A DNA stretch of 64,000 nt from Rhabdophis nuchalis (taxonomy: Eukaryota > Chordata > Lepidosauria > Squamata > Natricidae). The stretch covers positions 144,825,503 through 144,889,502 of the forward strand of contig CM077645.1 of assembly GCA_039707465.1 (NCBI GenBank), read 5' to 3'. Below the pieces are notes generated by a model. It saw only the letters and a list, made by a program, of their open reading frames with translations. It was not told the DNA's origin and did not search any database. Below, in pieces: positions 10,790 through 23,120 of this stretch. Position 1 is the stretch's first letter; each line of letters begins with the position of its first letter. Made by a program: the position numbers and the translations under genes.

Positions 10790-12730
10790 ATCCTACCTAA
10801 ATGCCTACCAATGGAAAACTACCCAATCTACAGTTTTAGAGGAAATATTGTGGTATTGTCTTTTTCACATTTTCTTTGGAGCATTTTCTTTGACATTTTG
10901 ATCTGAAAAGTAAACAGGTCAACCCACAACGCCAACAATCAGCTCAAGATTGTTGACATTGTGGAAATGCAGAGATAAGACATTGAATCTGCATCATCAC
11001 AGCCCATGTGTCATATTGGAAGGGACTCAGGTATTTCCATTGAAATGCATGAACTTAAGTGAGCTTTGCATTGGATTAGTAGAACCATGTACATTTTATT
11101 TATCTGAGAGCTATTCCATCATAATCTCAACACAATAATTAAGAGTCATCAATTTAGATTTCCTGTTTTTCTGCTGATGTTTTTCACTTCTGACACTCTG
11201 GACATTTTGCCTAGCTGTCTCCAGAATGTCTCGGCAGAGATATTTTCCTATTAGACAACTCATCTCCATGCATCATTAAGAAAATTCAAGTTATGAGACA
11301 GGAACAGACTCACGTACCTCCTGTTTCAATGACTATAATGAAAAAGCCCATGTGCTTGTTAAAAAGGAGGACCATTATTCACTGATTCTTGCTAAGGTGC
11401 ACAATAAGAAATATGTGAACCACATTAAGGTCCTTTTGCTGCTGAGTAGCAAGCAGTGGTTTATTGCCACATAAACCGTCTGTTTCTTTCTTTTTTAAAC
11501 TTTGGTTCTTGTATTTGAAATTTTCACAAACTACTTTGCAGAATTTGGAAAGCGAATATAAGTAAATAAATTATTGTATAAATGTACATCAAACAAACTC
11601 ATGTGCATAAATCATCTAACCTGTATATCATTAAAACATTTGTCCTGTAATTCTATTCACGTGCATTCAGTAGTCAATCCTACTACACTCACTGCTACTT
11701 ACCTTCAGGCAAATAATGCATAACATTGCTGTTAGTTTCTTATTATTCGCTGGTGCCTTACTTCTCCACTAGGGGGCGGGATTTTTTTTAATATAGCTAA
11801 AGTTTTAAAGAGCAGGAAGGTAGGCAGAACATGCTGAATTACGATAGTTTCATAACTATGACATTCCAGTTTTGTTCTTTAGAAATGTCACAATTTGTTT
11901 GTCCTTGTTTAGAACTTTCCACTTATCCTTCGGTTGCATTTTATTAGAGTAACAGATGATATTTTCATCCTAAGCAAACTGGGACAATCTTTCATTAACC
12001 CACAGCTCAATCCTCAGTATGCTTGTTCGGAAATAAGGCCAATTATATTCATTGGCATTTATTTACAAATAAACCCTTTGGTCATTGCAGTTACTGGTCC
12101 AAGGAAGAAAAACAACAACATCCCAGCTCAACTTCTAGGACATTAATACACTACATGCCCTATTCAGACATAAAACATTGCCCAAAAGTCATTTCACTTG
12201 GTGTTGTAGTCTCTATTCATCTGAAATAAAAATCATTTCAGTACATTGTATAGGCAGTCTGTGTAATAATCTATGGCAAGTGTTTGAAATTATGACAAAT
12301 ATCCAGTTTGTGCATTATGTTGCTTTCATTATAGGTTTGCATGTAACCTAATCCCTGTTCTGACCCAGGGTTCACAAAATTATGAAGCAGACTCCTTGCC
12401 CGGACAATACCCCTTTTTATGAAGCTAATGTGAATTCTTCTCATTTCCATCCAGCAAAGTTCTAGAAAATAGTCTTTCAAGGGTGAATTTACAACCACAA
12501 ACCTAATCAGGCTTGGAGAGCTGTCAGGCCGATACCTTCCAAAACCAACTTTGCACAAGAAAATACTTGGCAAGAAGTCTCTGAGAGTCATGAATAAATC
12601 TTCACGCTAATTAAATGAATTACTTATCTCCTGCAAACCCCACTCCCCTTTTGTTCTTCTTTATTCCCTATTGGAGGGACCATTCACCATCCACCTATGC
12701 CTTTACTCCTGAGTCGCCCCTTGTTCCTTA
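10790..12730. other. Intergenic stretch, nothing recognised
   Basis: It is AT-rich with only short open frames. A minus-strand frame of 106 codons at 12591-12271 has no recognisable domain. Confidence 0.4.
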
Positions 12731-12734
12731 AATC

Positions 12735-12975
12735 AGGGGTCTCCAACCTTTGCAAATTTAAGTCTGAAGGACTTCAGTTCCCAGAATTCTCCAGCCAGCA
12801 AAGCTGACTCTGAAGGCAGCTGATAACGGTCAGACGGCCCCGGCCCCAACTCTGCCTCCGATGCAGAGCACTCATCAGAGTCTTCCATAGACTTCAGGAC
12901 TGGCCCATGTTCTTCCCCAACCTCCTCATTGTCTGCCACCAGCTCCACTGCCCACGGGTGGATCACAACAATCCC
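12735..12975. mobile_element. Composite: hAT MITE arm plus unclassified repeat
   Basis: It begins CAGGGGTCTCCAACCTTTGC and shares the CTTCAG(T/C)TCCCAGAATTCTC core of other MITEs here. From about 12820 it turns into a GC-rich segment of unknown class. Confidence 0.4.
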
Positions 12976-13191
12976 ACAGTTTTAAAAATGCAAACTTTGA
13001 CATAATGGATGTAGGGATGGAAAAAAAAACTTGCCATAAATTTCAACATCTCAAAGTAGAGGGCACTCCCTCCATTGGCAGCTTTGGATCACCACTCCAG
13101 CAGTCAAGGGGGAAGACCTTTTGTTAGGACTTGTGCACCATTCTTTTCTTGGTATTTTACCTCAGACAAAATTACATAAAGATGTGAATCC

Positions 13192-13285
13192 GTGTTTCTC
13201 AAATTTGGCAACTTTAAGACATGTGAATTACAATCCCCAGAGTTCCCTAGCCAGTATGAGTTGCCAAGTATAAGAAACACTAAGT
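13192..13285. mobile_element. hAT MITE, short degraded copy
   Basis: GTTTCTCAAATTTGGCAACT at the left pairs with GTTGCCAAGTATAAGAAAC at the right, around a TCCCCAGAGTTCCCTAGCC core. Confidence 0.5.
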
Positions 13286-13752
13286 AAATGGAAGGTAAAG
13301 AGGCTTTCACTGAAATAGTGTGGTACTCCTCTCTCCATCTCTTGATCCAGAATGCAAATCCTTTTGACCTTGGGTAGTTTGCTCAGATTGTGTTTTTACT
13401 AAGCAAATTCCTTGCTTGAACACTTGGTTTGCTCAGTTCTTTTAAGAGAATGTGAACTAATAGATCAATATATCCTTCCTCCATCATGGATCTTCTAAAT
13501 TGTTTTCTTTATCATGACTTCCTTGCTGAAGCCAATGCTAAATTTACTCCTTATCTTTTCCGTTGGTTGAGTGAGAAACATTCCTCTAACAATATCTTGC
13601 TTTATCCATTTAATGCCACCAAGAGCCTGGTCCTCTTCTCTTAGCTTCTAAAAGTGAACAGACAAATGAGCTTGAGAAGGTGAGTGCCATTCAGCTGCTG
13701 CCATAGGGAGGTTTCTGTCAAACTAGATTCATTATAAATAGTTTTCTATAAT

Positions 13753-14003
13753 ACCCTGTTTCCCCAAAAACAAGACCTCCCCAGATAATAAGGCCAATTG
13801 GGCTTTTGAGTGCATGCGCTAAAATAAGCCCTCCCCTGAAAATAAGCCCTCTCCAAAAATATTGCAACACAGCAGCAGCCATGAGGTGACCATGCTGACC
13901 GCCTCCTACACCTCAAAAATAATAAGACCTCCTCGAAAATAAGGTCAAGTGCTCATTTCGGGGGGTCAAAAGAAAATAAGTCTTATTTTCTGGGAAACAC
14001 GGT
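13753..14003. mobile_element. MITE with ACCCTGTTTCCCC inverted ends
   Basis: The left end (13753-13776) and the reverse complement of the right end (13980-14003) agree at about 20 of 24 bases. The interior repeats AAAATAAG motifs. No protein is encoded. Confidence 0.75.
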
Positions 14004-14605
14004 GCATCTTCCCTAGATTTATTATAGTGCAATTTTGCTATGTGTTTCAATTTGGCCATGTTTCAGACACAAGTCATTCTTCCTTGTTACTCTATTCCCC
14101 TTTTATACTGAGGTGTGTAGCCTAGAGAATAAGGGTCATCTTACTATAAAGGGATTTAGAGATGGTATTGGGGACAATATGAAAAAGAGGTTCAAGGAGG
14201 AATGAATGAGCTGTTAAATAAAGATGTGGTGAAGATATTCACTACATAGGCTAGAGAGGGAAGCAAGTAACTCAAAACTGCTTTGAATTTCTTGAGCGTA
14301 AATTTAAAAAAAAACCAGGCTTTCAAGATTCTATTACTTTATCTACAGTAATAAAATGGTTTCCCTGGAATCTGCAGCATTTTTTTTTCTTTATTCGGGC
14401 AGCCTCAAAGGATTGACCATTATTTTTCCAAGTCTTGAAAACACAAATCTCAATGTTTCATTCCAAAACCGAGACTATTACTGATTTAAGAGTATAGCAT
14501 TAATACAATTACATCTACGCATAAACGTAGATATACATGTAGGAGTCACCCTCAAATTCTGCTCAACCTTTGGTGACCCTATTGATGCAACTGTGTAGTC
14601 CCTTG

Positions 14606-15296
14606 GTAATAATAATAATAAATAAATTTAATTTGTTGACCGCTCCCTCTCCCCGAAGGGACTCGGAGCGGTGCACAGGGCAAATAAAACAATAAATATA
14701 CAAACATAATAAAAACGAATTAAATAATATCCCTGCGCTAAAAATTCCCAGTTAAAAATCTAAAATTATTAACAACCCCATAGAAGGGAGACTACCCTAG
14801 GCCGGCCAAGCAGAACAAATATGTTTTTAGTTTTAGACGGAAGGAGCGGAGGTCCGTGGTTGTTCTAATGTTGGGGGGAAGGTCGTTCCAGAGGGCTGGG
14901 CCCGCCATAGAGAGAGCCCTTCCCCTGGGCGTCGCCCGCTGACAAAGTCTAGTGGACGGCACCCAGAGAAGTCCCTCTCTGTGCGAGCGAATAGGCCATG
15001 TGGATGTATGAGGGAGGATCCGATCCCGCAAATAGCTAGGTCCCGAGCCATGGAGCGCTTTAAAGATGATAACTAGCACCTTGAAGCGCACCCGGAAGAC
15101 GACAGGCAGCCAGTGCAGCTCGCGCAAGAGCGGTGTTACATGGGTAAACCTTGAGGTTCCCATAATTGCTCGCGCGGCTGCATTCTGGACTAGCTGAAGT
15201 CTCCGGGTGCACCTCAAGGGGAGCCCCATGTAGAGAGAGTTACAATAATCCAGTAGCAGCATGGACTTGTTTTCCAGGGCCTCTTTTGATTTAGCC
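14606..15296 (-). mobile_element. L2 LINE 3' end
   Basis: The minus-strand frame 15313-14792 encodes the L2 ORF2 C-terminus (LLDYCNSLYMGLPLRC, TPLLRELHWLPVVFRVRFKV, PTLWNDLPP-like end). The 3'UTR runs to a (TAA)n tail at about 14610-14630. Confidence 0.85.
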
Positions 15297-15480
15297 AGGT
15301 GTCTCAAACTCAATTTACCTGGGGGTTGCTGGAGGCAGAGGCTGGGTGAGGCTCTAATATAAGAGATTCCTTATATTAATATTAATATTAATATTATACT
15401 TTCATATCACGGTGGGGGCCACAAGATACCGTCCTGCGGGCTGCAATTGGCCTGCGGGCTGTGAGAATGAGACCTCTGGG
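15297..15480. mobile_element. hAT-like MITE, degraded
   Basis: CAGGTGTCTCAAACTCAATT at the left and GAATGAGACCTCTGG at the right are imperfect inverted ends. The inner GCGGGCTGCAATTGGCCTGC resembles the 29560 family. A (TTA/ATT) run lies at about 15375-15400. Confidence 0.5.
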
Positions 15481-16006
15481 TTTAGCAATCTAATCAACAA
15501 TTCTGGGATTGCATATATGCAAATAATGTATCAGTATCTTATTTGTCTAATATAAACATAATTAAGCTTTTGTACAATTTGAATATTTCATGTTTTATAT
15601 GCTTTTTTGTTGCATTGAACAAACCTAAAATTTATAACTGAGTTTTCACTATTTTTTCCCCATTAGTGCCCTGTCCATTCATTATTTTTAATTTAAATGA
15701 ACCTGAACTCTTATATATTCTTATAGCCCAATTTTGTTTTATCATGATTCTTAAAGAATGTCTTAAGACTCCATGGCGTACATGAAATCTCTATGTGAAA
15801 GCTTATCCATGAACAATATCAATATTTAAATATCTCATTGGTACTATATTTATAGATAGGTCTAATCATATCATTCAATGTCAATTTACTACTATAGCAA
15901 AAGACAAGCTGTTAAATTCCTGAAGAGATTTTCAATTACTCTGATATGATTTAAGCACAATGTGTTTAGATGTGGTAAACTGTTGGAAGAAAAGTTCTTC
16001 TGGGTT
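15481..16006. other. AT-rich stretch, nothing recognised
   Basis: No exon, RNA gene or repeat end was seen. Confidence 0.4.
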
Positions 16007-16868
16007 ACAATACAATACAATAGCAGAGTTGGAAGGGACCTTGTAGGTCTTCTAGTCCAACCCCCTGCGTGGGCAGGAACCTTATACCATTTCAGACAAA
16101 TGGCTATCTAACATCTTCTTAAAGACTTCCAGGGTTGGGACATTCACAACTTCTGGAGGCAAGCTGTTCCAGAGGTTAATTATTCTAACTGTCAGGAAAT
16201 TTCTCCTTAGTTCTAAGTTACTTCTCTCCTTGATTAGTTTCCACCCATTGCTTCTTGTCCTGCCCCCAGGTGCCTTGGAGAATAGTTTGACTCTCTCTTC
16301 TTTGTGGCACCCTCTGAGATATCGGAACTCTGCTATCATGTCTCCCCTGGTCCTTCTCTTCATCAAACTAGACATATCCAGTTCCTGCAACCGTTCTTCA
16401 TATGTTTTAGCCTCCAGTCCCCTAATCATCTTGATTGCTCTTCTCTGCACTCTTTCCAGAGTCTCCACGTCTTTTCTACATCGTGGCGACCAAAACTGTA
16501 TGCAGTATTCCAAGGGTGGCCTTACCAAGGCACTATACAGTGGCATTAACACTCCACGTGATCTAGATTCTATCCCTCTGTTTATGCAGCCTAGAACTGT
16601 GTTGGCTTTTTTGGCAGCTGCTGCACACTGCTGGCTCATATTTAAATGGTTGTCCACTAGGATTCCAAGATCCCTCTCACAGTTGCTACTATTGAGCAAG
16701 GTACCTTCCTGTACCTGTGCATTTTGTTTTTCTTGCCTAAATGTAGAACCTTACTTTTTTCACAATTGAATTTCATTTTGTTAGATAGTGCCCAATGTTC
16801 AAGTTTCTCAAGATCCTTCTGTATCTTAAGCCTATCTTCTGGAGTGTTGGCTATTCCTGCCAGCTTGG
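16007..16868 (-). mobile_element. CR1 LINE ORF2 3' part
   Basis: A long minus-strand frame (16699-16082, 205 codons) encodes the CR1 C-terminus: [57 protein letters not shown] and a final [20 protein letters not shown]. The preceding piece (16980-16657) continues the RT domain. The CR1 3' end with an ACAATACAATAC tail is at about 16007-16060. The 5' side breaks at an LTR-like sequence at 16869. Confidence 0.9.
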
Positions 16869-17270
16869 TGTTCCGCTCCAAGTGGGGAAAAAGACACTGG
16901 AGACATGGAGGCTGCTTAGAAAGATGGTTTAATGGTGGACAGGACCACTTGGCTTGAGGTCCTGGGGAAAAGGTGATCACATGCTTCCAGGTGTTGGGTG
17001 AAGAAGAAGGGCTGAGGGAGGGGCTTGCTAGGCTTTTTATAATCTGTTCAGCCCCACCTATCTGTTTCCTGTTCCTGTGTAAGAAATGTATTCTGATTGG
17101 TTGTCAGACTCACATGGGGCCATGCAGGGGCAACTCACTAGGCTGAGTCCAGGTTTGGTTGAGTTCTCAGATGCCATGTGGTCAGTAAAGGGCTAATACT
17201 AGCATGCCTTGATTCCATCACCCTGGAGCTGATGGGGAGGGGGTCTTTGTTATGTAAATAGACTGGCTTG
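16869..17270 (-). mobile_element. LTR-like promoter-bearing repeat (solo LTR candidate)
   Basis: Read on the minus strand there is a CCAAT box (ACCAATCAGAA), then TTATAAAAAGCC about 50 bases on, then ATTAAA as a possible poly(A) signal, and an end at GGAACA (plus 16869 TGTTCC). This order fits an LTR U3-R-U5. The 5' boundary and a target duplication were not found. No retroviral coding sequence is adjacent. Confidence 0.45.
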
Positions 17271-17572
17271 GCATTTAAATGGCCCATTGGTTAAAAAAAA
17301 AGGGGGGGGGGTAGGCCGAAAGCTGCAGGAATTAAAACATGTTTCTCCCTTTTCACATCCAGGGAAATGTAATATTCTGCCTTTTCAATATTTCCTAGGA
17401 TATTTCATTTTTCTAGGAGAGGGATGGGTTTTAATTTCCTACAGAATCATCTGCCAGATCAGAACGATGATTCTGTGGTAAATTTTGAATTCATATTTAA
17501 TAGTCAGATTGATCCCTCCCAAAACAAATATCTTGCTTAACTGGGTTATTGTTTTTCAGTTGAGTATTAGAA

Positions 17573-17718
17573 AAATGGTTCATTTTACATTTAAGGTGCT
17601 TCATTGGGATGAACTGAAAGAATCTGTCAGCGATAGAAAGAGAAGACATTTGGAAGAAGCCAGAAGCTCTCAAATATCAGCAGCCAAACTCAGGGAACTA
17701 AGGGAAACATTAAATTAA
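17573..17718 (+). CDS. Candidate terminal exon, unrecognised
   Basis: An open frame follows possible acceptors (TTGTTTTTCAG near 17560, or ACATTTAAG near 17598) and ends TAA at 17716-17718. The predicted peptide ends WDELKESVSDRKRRHLEEAR then SSQISAAKLRELRETLN, which is charged and helical. I do not recognise it. The run is only about 45 codons and could be chance. Confidence 0.25.
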
Positions 17719-18008
17719 GAAAGAACAGGATCTTTTTCTTCTCGTACAAAAATATGTATAATAGCCAGTTTTGTGGTAGTAATATAACAATCTTTTTTAT
17801 AAGACTATTTTAAATTTCACCAGAAGATAAGAAACAAAGAAACAAAAAAAGAGTAAAAAAAGGGAAGTTCAAGGAATTTGCAGAATTGGAACAGCAGAAA
17901 AAGAGAAGGGAAGAAAAACAGAAAAAGAGTAACATTCAACTTTCATTTGGTACAGATACAAACATAAAAACAGCAATATTTGGCTCTGAAATTAAGCATA
18001 ATACATAG

Positions 18009-18433
18009 TGTTGTCCCCAATTCGGGTCTGAGCTTGGTGCCAAAGCCAATGAAGAACAGCGGACATGAGGTGCAAGTTTGTTTCCTTTTATTGAAGCACT
18101 TCGGCAAAAGGGGTCCCGGCCAACAAAATCCCAGGACCCACAACAAAGAATAAAGAAAGCTTCATACAATTTCACTGGAAGCAGAAGGTGGGACGAGACA
18201 GGATATATAAGAAATATCATCTAATAGACATTTTAATAATAATCTAATCATTTGTTCTAATGGTCTCTAGCCATCCCTGTTCCTAAGCCTTGGCTAATGA
18301 AAGCTCCAGGAGCTAATAGACATTCTATTTGCTCCAGGCCATCCTTATTTCTAACTTCTAGCTGAGGTATGCAGGATGTCTAACTCTTTGTTGTCATTAT
18401 CTGTTCTCTAACCACCTAGAATGGAGTGTTACA
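18009..18433 (-). mobile_element. LTR-like sequence
   Basis: On the minus strand it would start TGTAACACTCC (18433) and end GGGGACAACA (18009). A TATATAAG-like box (about 18200) and AATAAA (about 18090) are correctly ordered for U3 and R. No matching target duplication was found, so the limits are tentative. Confidence 0.4.
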
Positions 18434-18571
18434 TATGCATATTCTCTATGAATAAACTCTCTTTGATCTTGCAGACAGACTCCGCAAATACAGCCATTCC
18501 GGTTTCCTTTCAAGTGTATGCCATAGCCTTGCTTTATTTTAGTAGACAGCTCATCCACAGTACTTCTATAA

Positions 18572-18930
18572 TATGGTGACCAGATGTCTCGCTTTTGGCG
18601 GGACAGTTCCGAGTTGTAGCAATTTTTCCCGCATCCCACTGTGTTGTAAAAAAGTCACGATTTGTTGTAGGAAACTGCATTTCCCTGCATTTGTTGTAGG
18701 AAACTGCATTTCCCAAGATGCCTCAGGTCCTTCATATACTGAACACGCTTTTGGAATTGACTCCAGCAAGGCCCGGTAGCCGCTGGCGGGGGTGGCGGAT
18801 GGGGGAAATGGTGGCTGCGGCGGCGGCAGCGTTGTCGGCCACTGGCAGCACTTCAGCGCTTTGGCAAGGCCCCCCCTCCCCCCCGCTCAATGATGTCCCG
18901 CTTAGCCAAATTAAAAATCTGGTCACCTTA
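18572..18930. mobile_element. hAT-type MITE with exact 8-bp target duplication
   Basis: The ends TATGGTGACCAGA and TCTGGTCACCTTA are inverted. Both sides are flanked by TTCTATAA (18564-18571 and 18931-18938). The interior has two copies of GTTGTAGGAAACTGCATTTC. There is no transposase. Confidence 0.85.
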
Positions 18931-19441
18931 TTCTATAATCATAAATAGTTTTAATTGTCAGATCACAAATTTTCAAGCAAAAAGTCCAGAAGTGGTTCCC
19001 AAGCGGGCACAAAGCTAGACAGTCTTTTCATTAATCAAAGCTTTGCCATCTCAGGGAACTCCATTAACGTCATCATTCATTCTTCCTTTGTGGGGATCTG
19101 TAAGTCCTTCCATTTTTTGTGAAAAATACAAAACTCTTGCTGTTGTTGTTTTGGATAAAAACAAAGTCCCATGTTGTTTTTTCCAACCTGTTTATCTATC
19201 AAATATACAGAACAACCTCTACTTTCAATTTTACATGCATTTTAAGAACTTTCTGAATTAAAGTATGTATCAGTAGTTAAAAGAATTTGAATTAAAACCC
19301 AGGAAATGTGAGTTTCTTAGTCCTTCTTTAAGCATGACAGCTGGCTGGGTGATTTGGGACCAGTCATTCTCTCTGAGGCCTAGGCTGGGAAATTGAAAAA
19401 CATCTATCTCATTGCATAATATAGTGGCTTATGGTCTATAA

Positions 19442-20582
19442 CCGTGATGGTGAACCTATGGCATGTGCAAGGTCATCTCTCTGGGCATGTGGCGCCACCT
19501 CCCATTGCTATTCTGGGTTCTGACATGCCAGCCAGCTGGTTTTCACATGCATAGGTGTGCTGGAAAATGTAAGTGCAGCCGTCCGATGTGCATGCACACG
19601 CCAGGAACATAATCTTTCTGTTTCCAGTGCGTGCATGTGCATTGGCTACCTGGTCTTCTAGTTTCTGGCACACATGTATTCACGAAGACCAGCAATGGCA
19701 AGAGCACACAGTGTCTGTGTGCCAAAGATGCAGAGGGGATCCAGCAAACGCTGCCTGTGTGCCTGAGCCGACCGTTCACTCCTGCCCTTCTCCCTTCAGC
19801 TGCTGCTGCTCCTGCTGCCATTCTTTGTGGGGCTCTGGGGCTGTGCAAGAGGAATGCAGGAAATATAGTGCCACACAGGAAGCAGTAAGAGGCGTTGCGG
19901 ACAGGAAACAGTCGTGCTTCCTTGGCAGAAGTGGCAGGGGTGCTGTGTGGGGACTGGCTGGGTCTTCTGGGGTGCCCGAGTTGGCGAGATGCTTCGGACT
20001 GCTGATGTGCCACAGACTTAGAGGGCTGGGGCAGCGCAAGAACCCCACTTGGGTGGGGGGGGGGAGGGAAGCCCTGGCGAGCTGCCCCAGGAGGGCCAGA
20101 AGAGAGCAAAGCATGGAGACACACTGGTCGGGAAGCGGTTGCACTCCCTTGGAAGAAGTGGCGGGATGTGGGGGATGTGGAAGGTTGTTCCAAGGCTGGG
20201 AAGGGGCTTTGGCTTTCCAGAGGAGAGAGGCGGCATTCCCCTTCCAACTTTCTTTCCCTGTCCAGGGCTGTGGAACCAGGTTGTCAGTGGGAATGTCCTC
20301 CGATCCTGACAGGGACCAGGGGGTGGGCAGGGAGGCACGAGGACCCCTGAAAGGCAAGGCGGAGCTGGCACATGAGCACCAGACAGATGGTCTTCACATG
20401 TGCATGCACACCAGAAACCAGCAGACTAGAGGACGAGTGATCATGCACATGCCAAAACCCAGAAGAATCTCTGGTTTTTGGTGCATAGGCGTGCATGTGC
20501 TCCCATTTTAGCACTAGGTGCCAAAAATATTTGTGTGCACTCCCATTTTGGCACTCGGTGCCGAAAAGGTTCACCATCATTG
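19442..20582. mobile_element. Non-autonomous hAT element, 1.14 kb, 8-bp target duplication
   Basis: The ends CCGTGATGGTGAACCT and AGGTTCACCATCATTG are inverted, and GTCTATAA flanks both sides (19434-19441, 20583-20590). The ends match the hAT end at 3891, so the same transposase family could have mobilised it. The interior is GC-rich. A TGCATGCACAC-type motif is repeated near both ends. The long open frames inside (for example 19573-20511) have no recognisable domain and overlap on both strands. Confidence 0.85.
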
Positions 20583-21026
20583 GTCTATAACTTTCAATGA
20601 GCCCATCATCTTATAAAGGTTTGATTCAGGCTGATAATAATAGTGACAATGATGATGATAATATTTTTGTTTATTTTTCATATTTCTAGTATTACATTGC
20701 CAAATCAACCTAAAGACGTAACACTAACATCTTGACTTTCGATTGCCAGATTTCTAGAATGTGCCAGGGAAATATTTCTGCTACATTGTTGAATGAAATT
20801 CACAGTTCATTAACACAAAATCTATCATCCATTTAGAAAAGGGAGAGAAACTTTAGAGGGAGACGTTTTGTTAGTATTTTGCTTTCAGTGGACTGAAATA
20901 CTAATGTATTCAGAAGTTTTATTATCCTGTTTCAGGCACAGGGAACGTCTAAAAGCCACCTCAATTCTTTACTACATCCTAAGCTAGGATGTTGGCAACC
21001 ACACCCTGAATCAGCTCAACCCCCAT

Positions 21027-21031
21027 TTTGT

Positions 21032-21075
<44 letters not shown>

Positions 21076-21080
21076 AATTT
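21027..21080. repeat. (TG)n microsatellite, short (AG)n end
   Basis: About 20 TG units followed by AGAGAG. The unit B counterpart at 44103 is much longer. Confidence 0.95.
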
Positions 21081-21764
21081 AAATAAAAGCTGGTAAATTG
21101 AATGGAAGTCACCTAATTAGAAACAGCTAATGCAAGGTACAAGATTCTAAGAACTCTAATCAATAGTTTTAATTAGAAGAAAGGTTAAGATTGTATCAGA
21201 AGAATTCTGGCAAAAAAAAATTTGCTTTAGGTTAGACATATAGGCAATTTAGGGCTACAAAAAAACCTTGCCCATTTCCTTAGTAAGCTTGCAAATTACC
21301 TCATTTGAGAAGCTGGGCAGTTGGCATTTGTTCTCTGTTTTCAATAGTGATCATTCCTATGTGTGTACTAAGCAATGACAAATTGGACTTAAAAATGGTA
21401 TTGATTCAGCTGGTGGCCTTAAGGAAGAATATTGCAAAGAATAATCAAAGAAGGAAGGACTGAGAAGAACGTCTATGTAGATTCTCAGTCATCCAGGTCA
21501 TGGTTGTCCCCAAGGTGCTTTTTCAGGAGGCAACTGGACTCGCTTATCATTCAAGAAGCTTCTTCAGCTCTGACTAGATGGTGGGGAATGGAAGGTTTAT
21601 ACTCCTTGCGGTATATGACAAGAAATGTCACATATTTATCCATCTCTTTAAGATCTTCTAAAAATGCAGTAGGTAGACAATGCAGTTTTCTATAGCTCAT
21701 TAGTGGTAATATAAGATAGGAAATAATGCTTTGTGGGATTCTTAAAAAGGCCTGTTTCTCTGGA

Positions 21765-22009
21765 CAGGGGTCAGCAACCTGCAGCCCTGGAGCTGCATGT
21801 AGCTCTTTCATCCCTCTGCTGGGGCTCCCTGTCGTCGGTTGGCTCCACAAATGATAGGGTTTCAGTTAGGACCAGTAGAAGAAAAAGGACACCGCGCGAG
21901 GAGGAGACTTTATGGTGGGGGAACCAGTCAGCTCCTGAATTGAAGGGGCTGGGGGATTCCAGTTAGGACCTTTATGGCTCTTTTGAGTGTTGAAGGTTGC
22001 CGAGCCCTG
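21765..22009. mobile_element. hAT MITE, CAGGGGTCAGCAACCT family
   Basis: CAGGGGTCAGCAACCTGCAG at the left pairs with AAGGTTGCCGAGCCCTG at the right. It is shared with unit B (44938-45184), so it predates the duplication. Confidence 0.75.
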
Positions 22010-23120
22010 CTCTAGGATAATATGAACTCAATTCAATCTTTCCCACCATTGATATTCTCTAACTATATAGCAAGGGTGAGGAACTATAGCCTGTGGACTT
22101 CACTTTGGAGAAGTGTTGTGTTGAAACTAATATAATCTGGCTTTTTCAAAGAGTGGATCTTTAACCATAAAAATCTTCCTCTGAAGCTTCTGAGACGCTT
22201 GCTTTTTATTGAATGTATGAAATTCTAACTTGCGCTTAATTTATTCCGGTTAAGTACAATACATCTTAATAAAGTATTTAATACTTCACGTTTTGTAATT
22301 TTCATTAATAATTCTCAGGTTCACTTTTGCATATGTTAAATATACTAAATTTATGCTTCACAGCGATTTTATATTTTAATATATTTAATATATTTTAATA
22401 TCAATCCAATAATATCAATCCATTAATCTCAGGTTTTGAATGTGTATTTACTGTATGTTGTACTGTAGGTTGCTAATAAGCAAATAATTCTCTTTGCAAT
22501 ATTTTCTTAATTATTCTCCTTCATTATTAAATTTTTCTAGTTCAAATCTTCCTGTGATTATGGATTCCTCCACTTCTTTAAATGCATCCGTCACTATTTT
22601 ACCATCTTACCATCTTACCAGCCCCCAAATGAACAAGACAAGGACTGAGAAACTCAATTGACAATCTTCCATCTATTTTCAGCCCTATTGACATCGTTAC
22701 CAACTAGAACTATGGTGAAGCATGCCTACGGACTCCAGGGACACTTTTTTCACATCCAGGCAATCATCCCCTCCTCTAAGGCGTGTAGACCAACTATTTG
22801 TAGCCATATATTCAGTAGCAGACCTCCTCGCCCTGCGGGAGTCCCCTCTCTCCCAGGCTTGGCTCTCAGTCCTCACAAGGACCCATCTCAATGACTGACT
22901 ACTGAATCCTGAGAGGTGGAGGAAACGGAGGCTTAGGGGTTTTTTACATAGATTTTTAATTAGATTTTTAGGGGGTCCCAGGGAGGGGGGAGGGATTAGT
23001 CAGGCTGAGAGCGGGACCAATGCCAAGCCGGCTGGCGGAATTAATAAGGAAGCGGGTGGGTCCGTCAAGGGGAGGGGGACAAGGGATGTTCTGAAAGAGG
23101 CTCTTTCCATCCCGACGGTC

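Noticed and set aside
19543..20511. Overlapping long frames on both strands (up to 312 codons)
   Set aside because: They lie inside a GC-rich non-autonomous hAT element, have no domain, and overlap each other on opposite strands.
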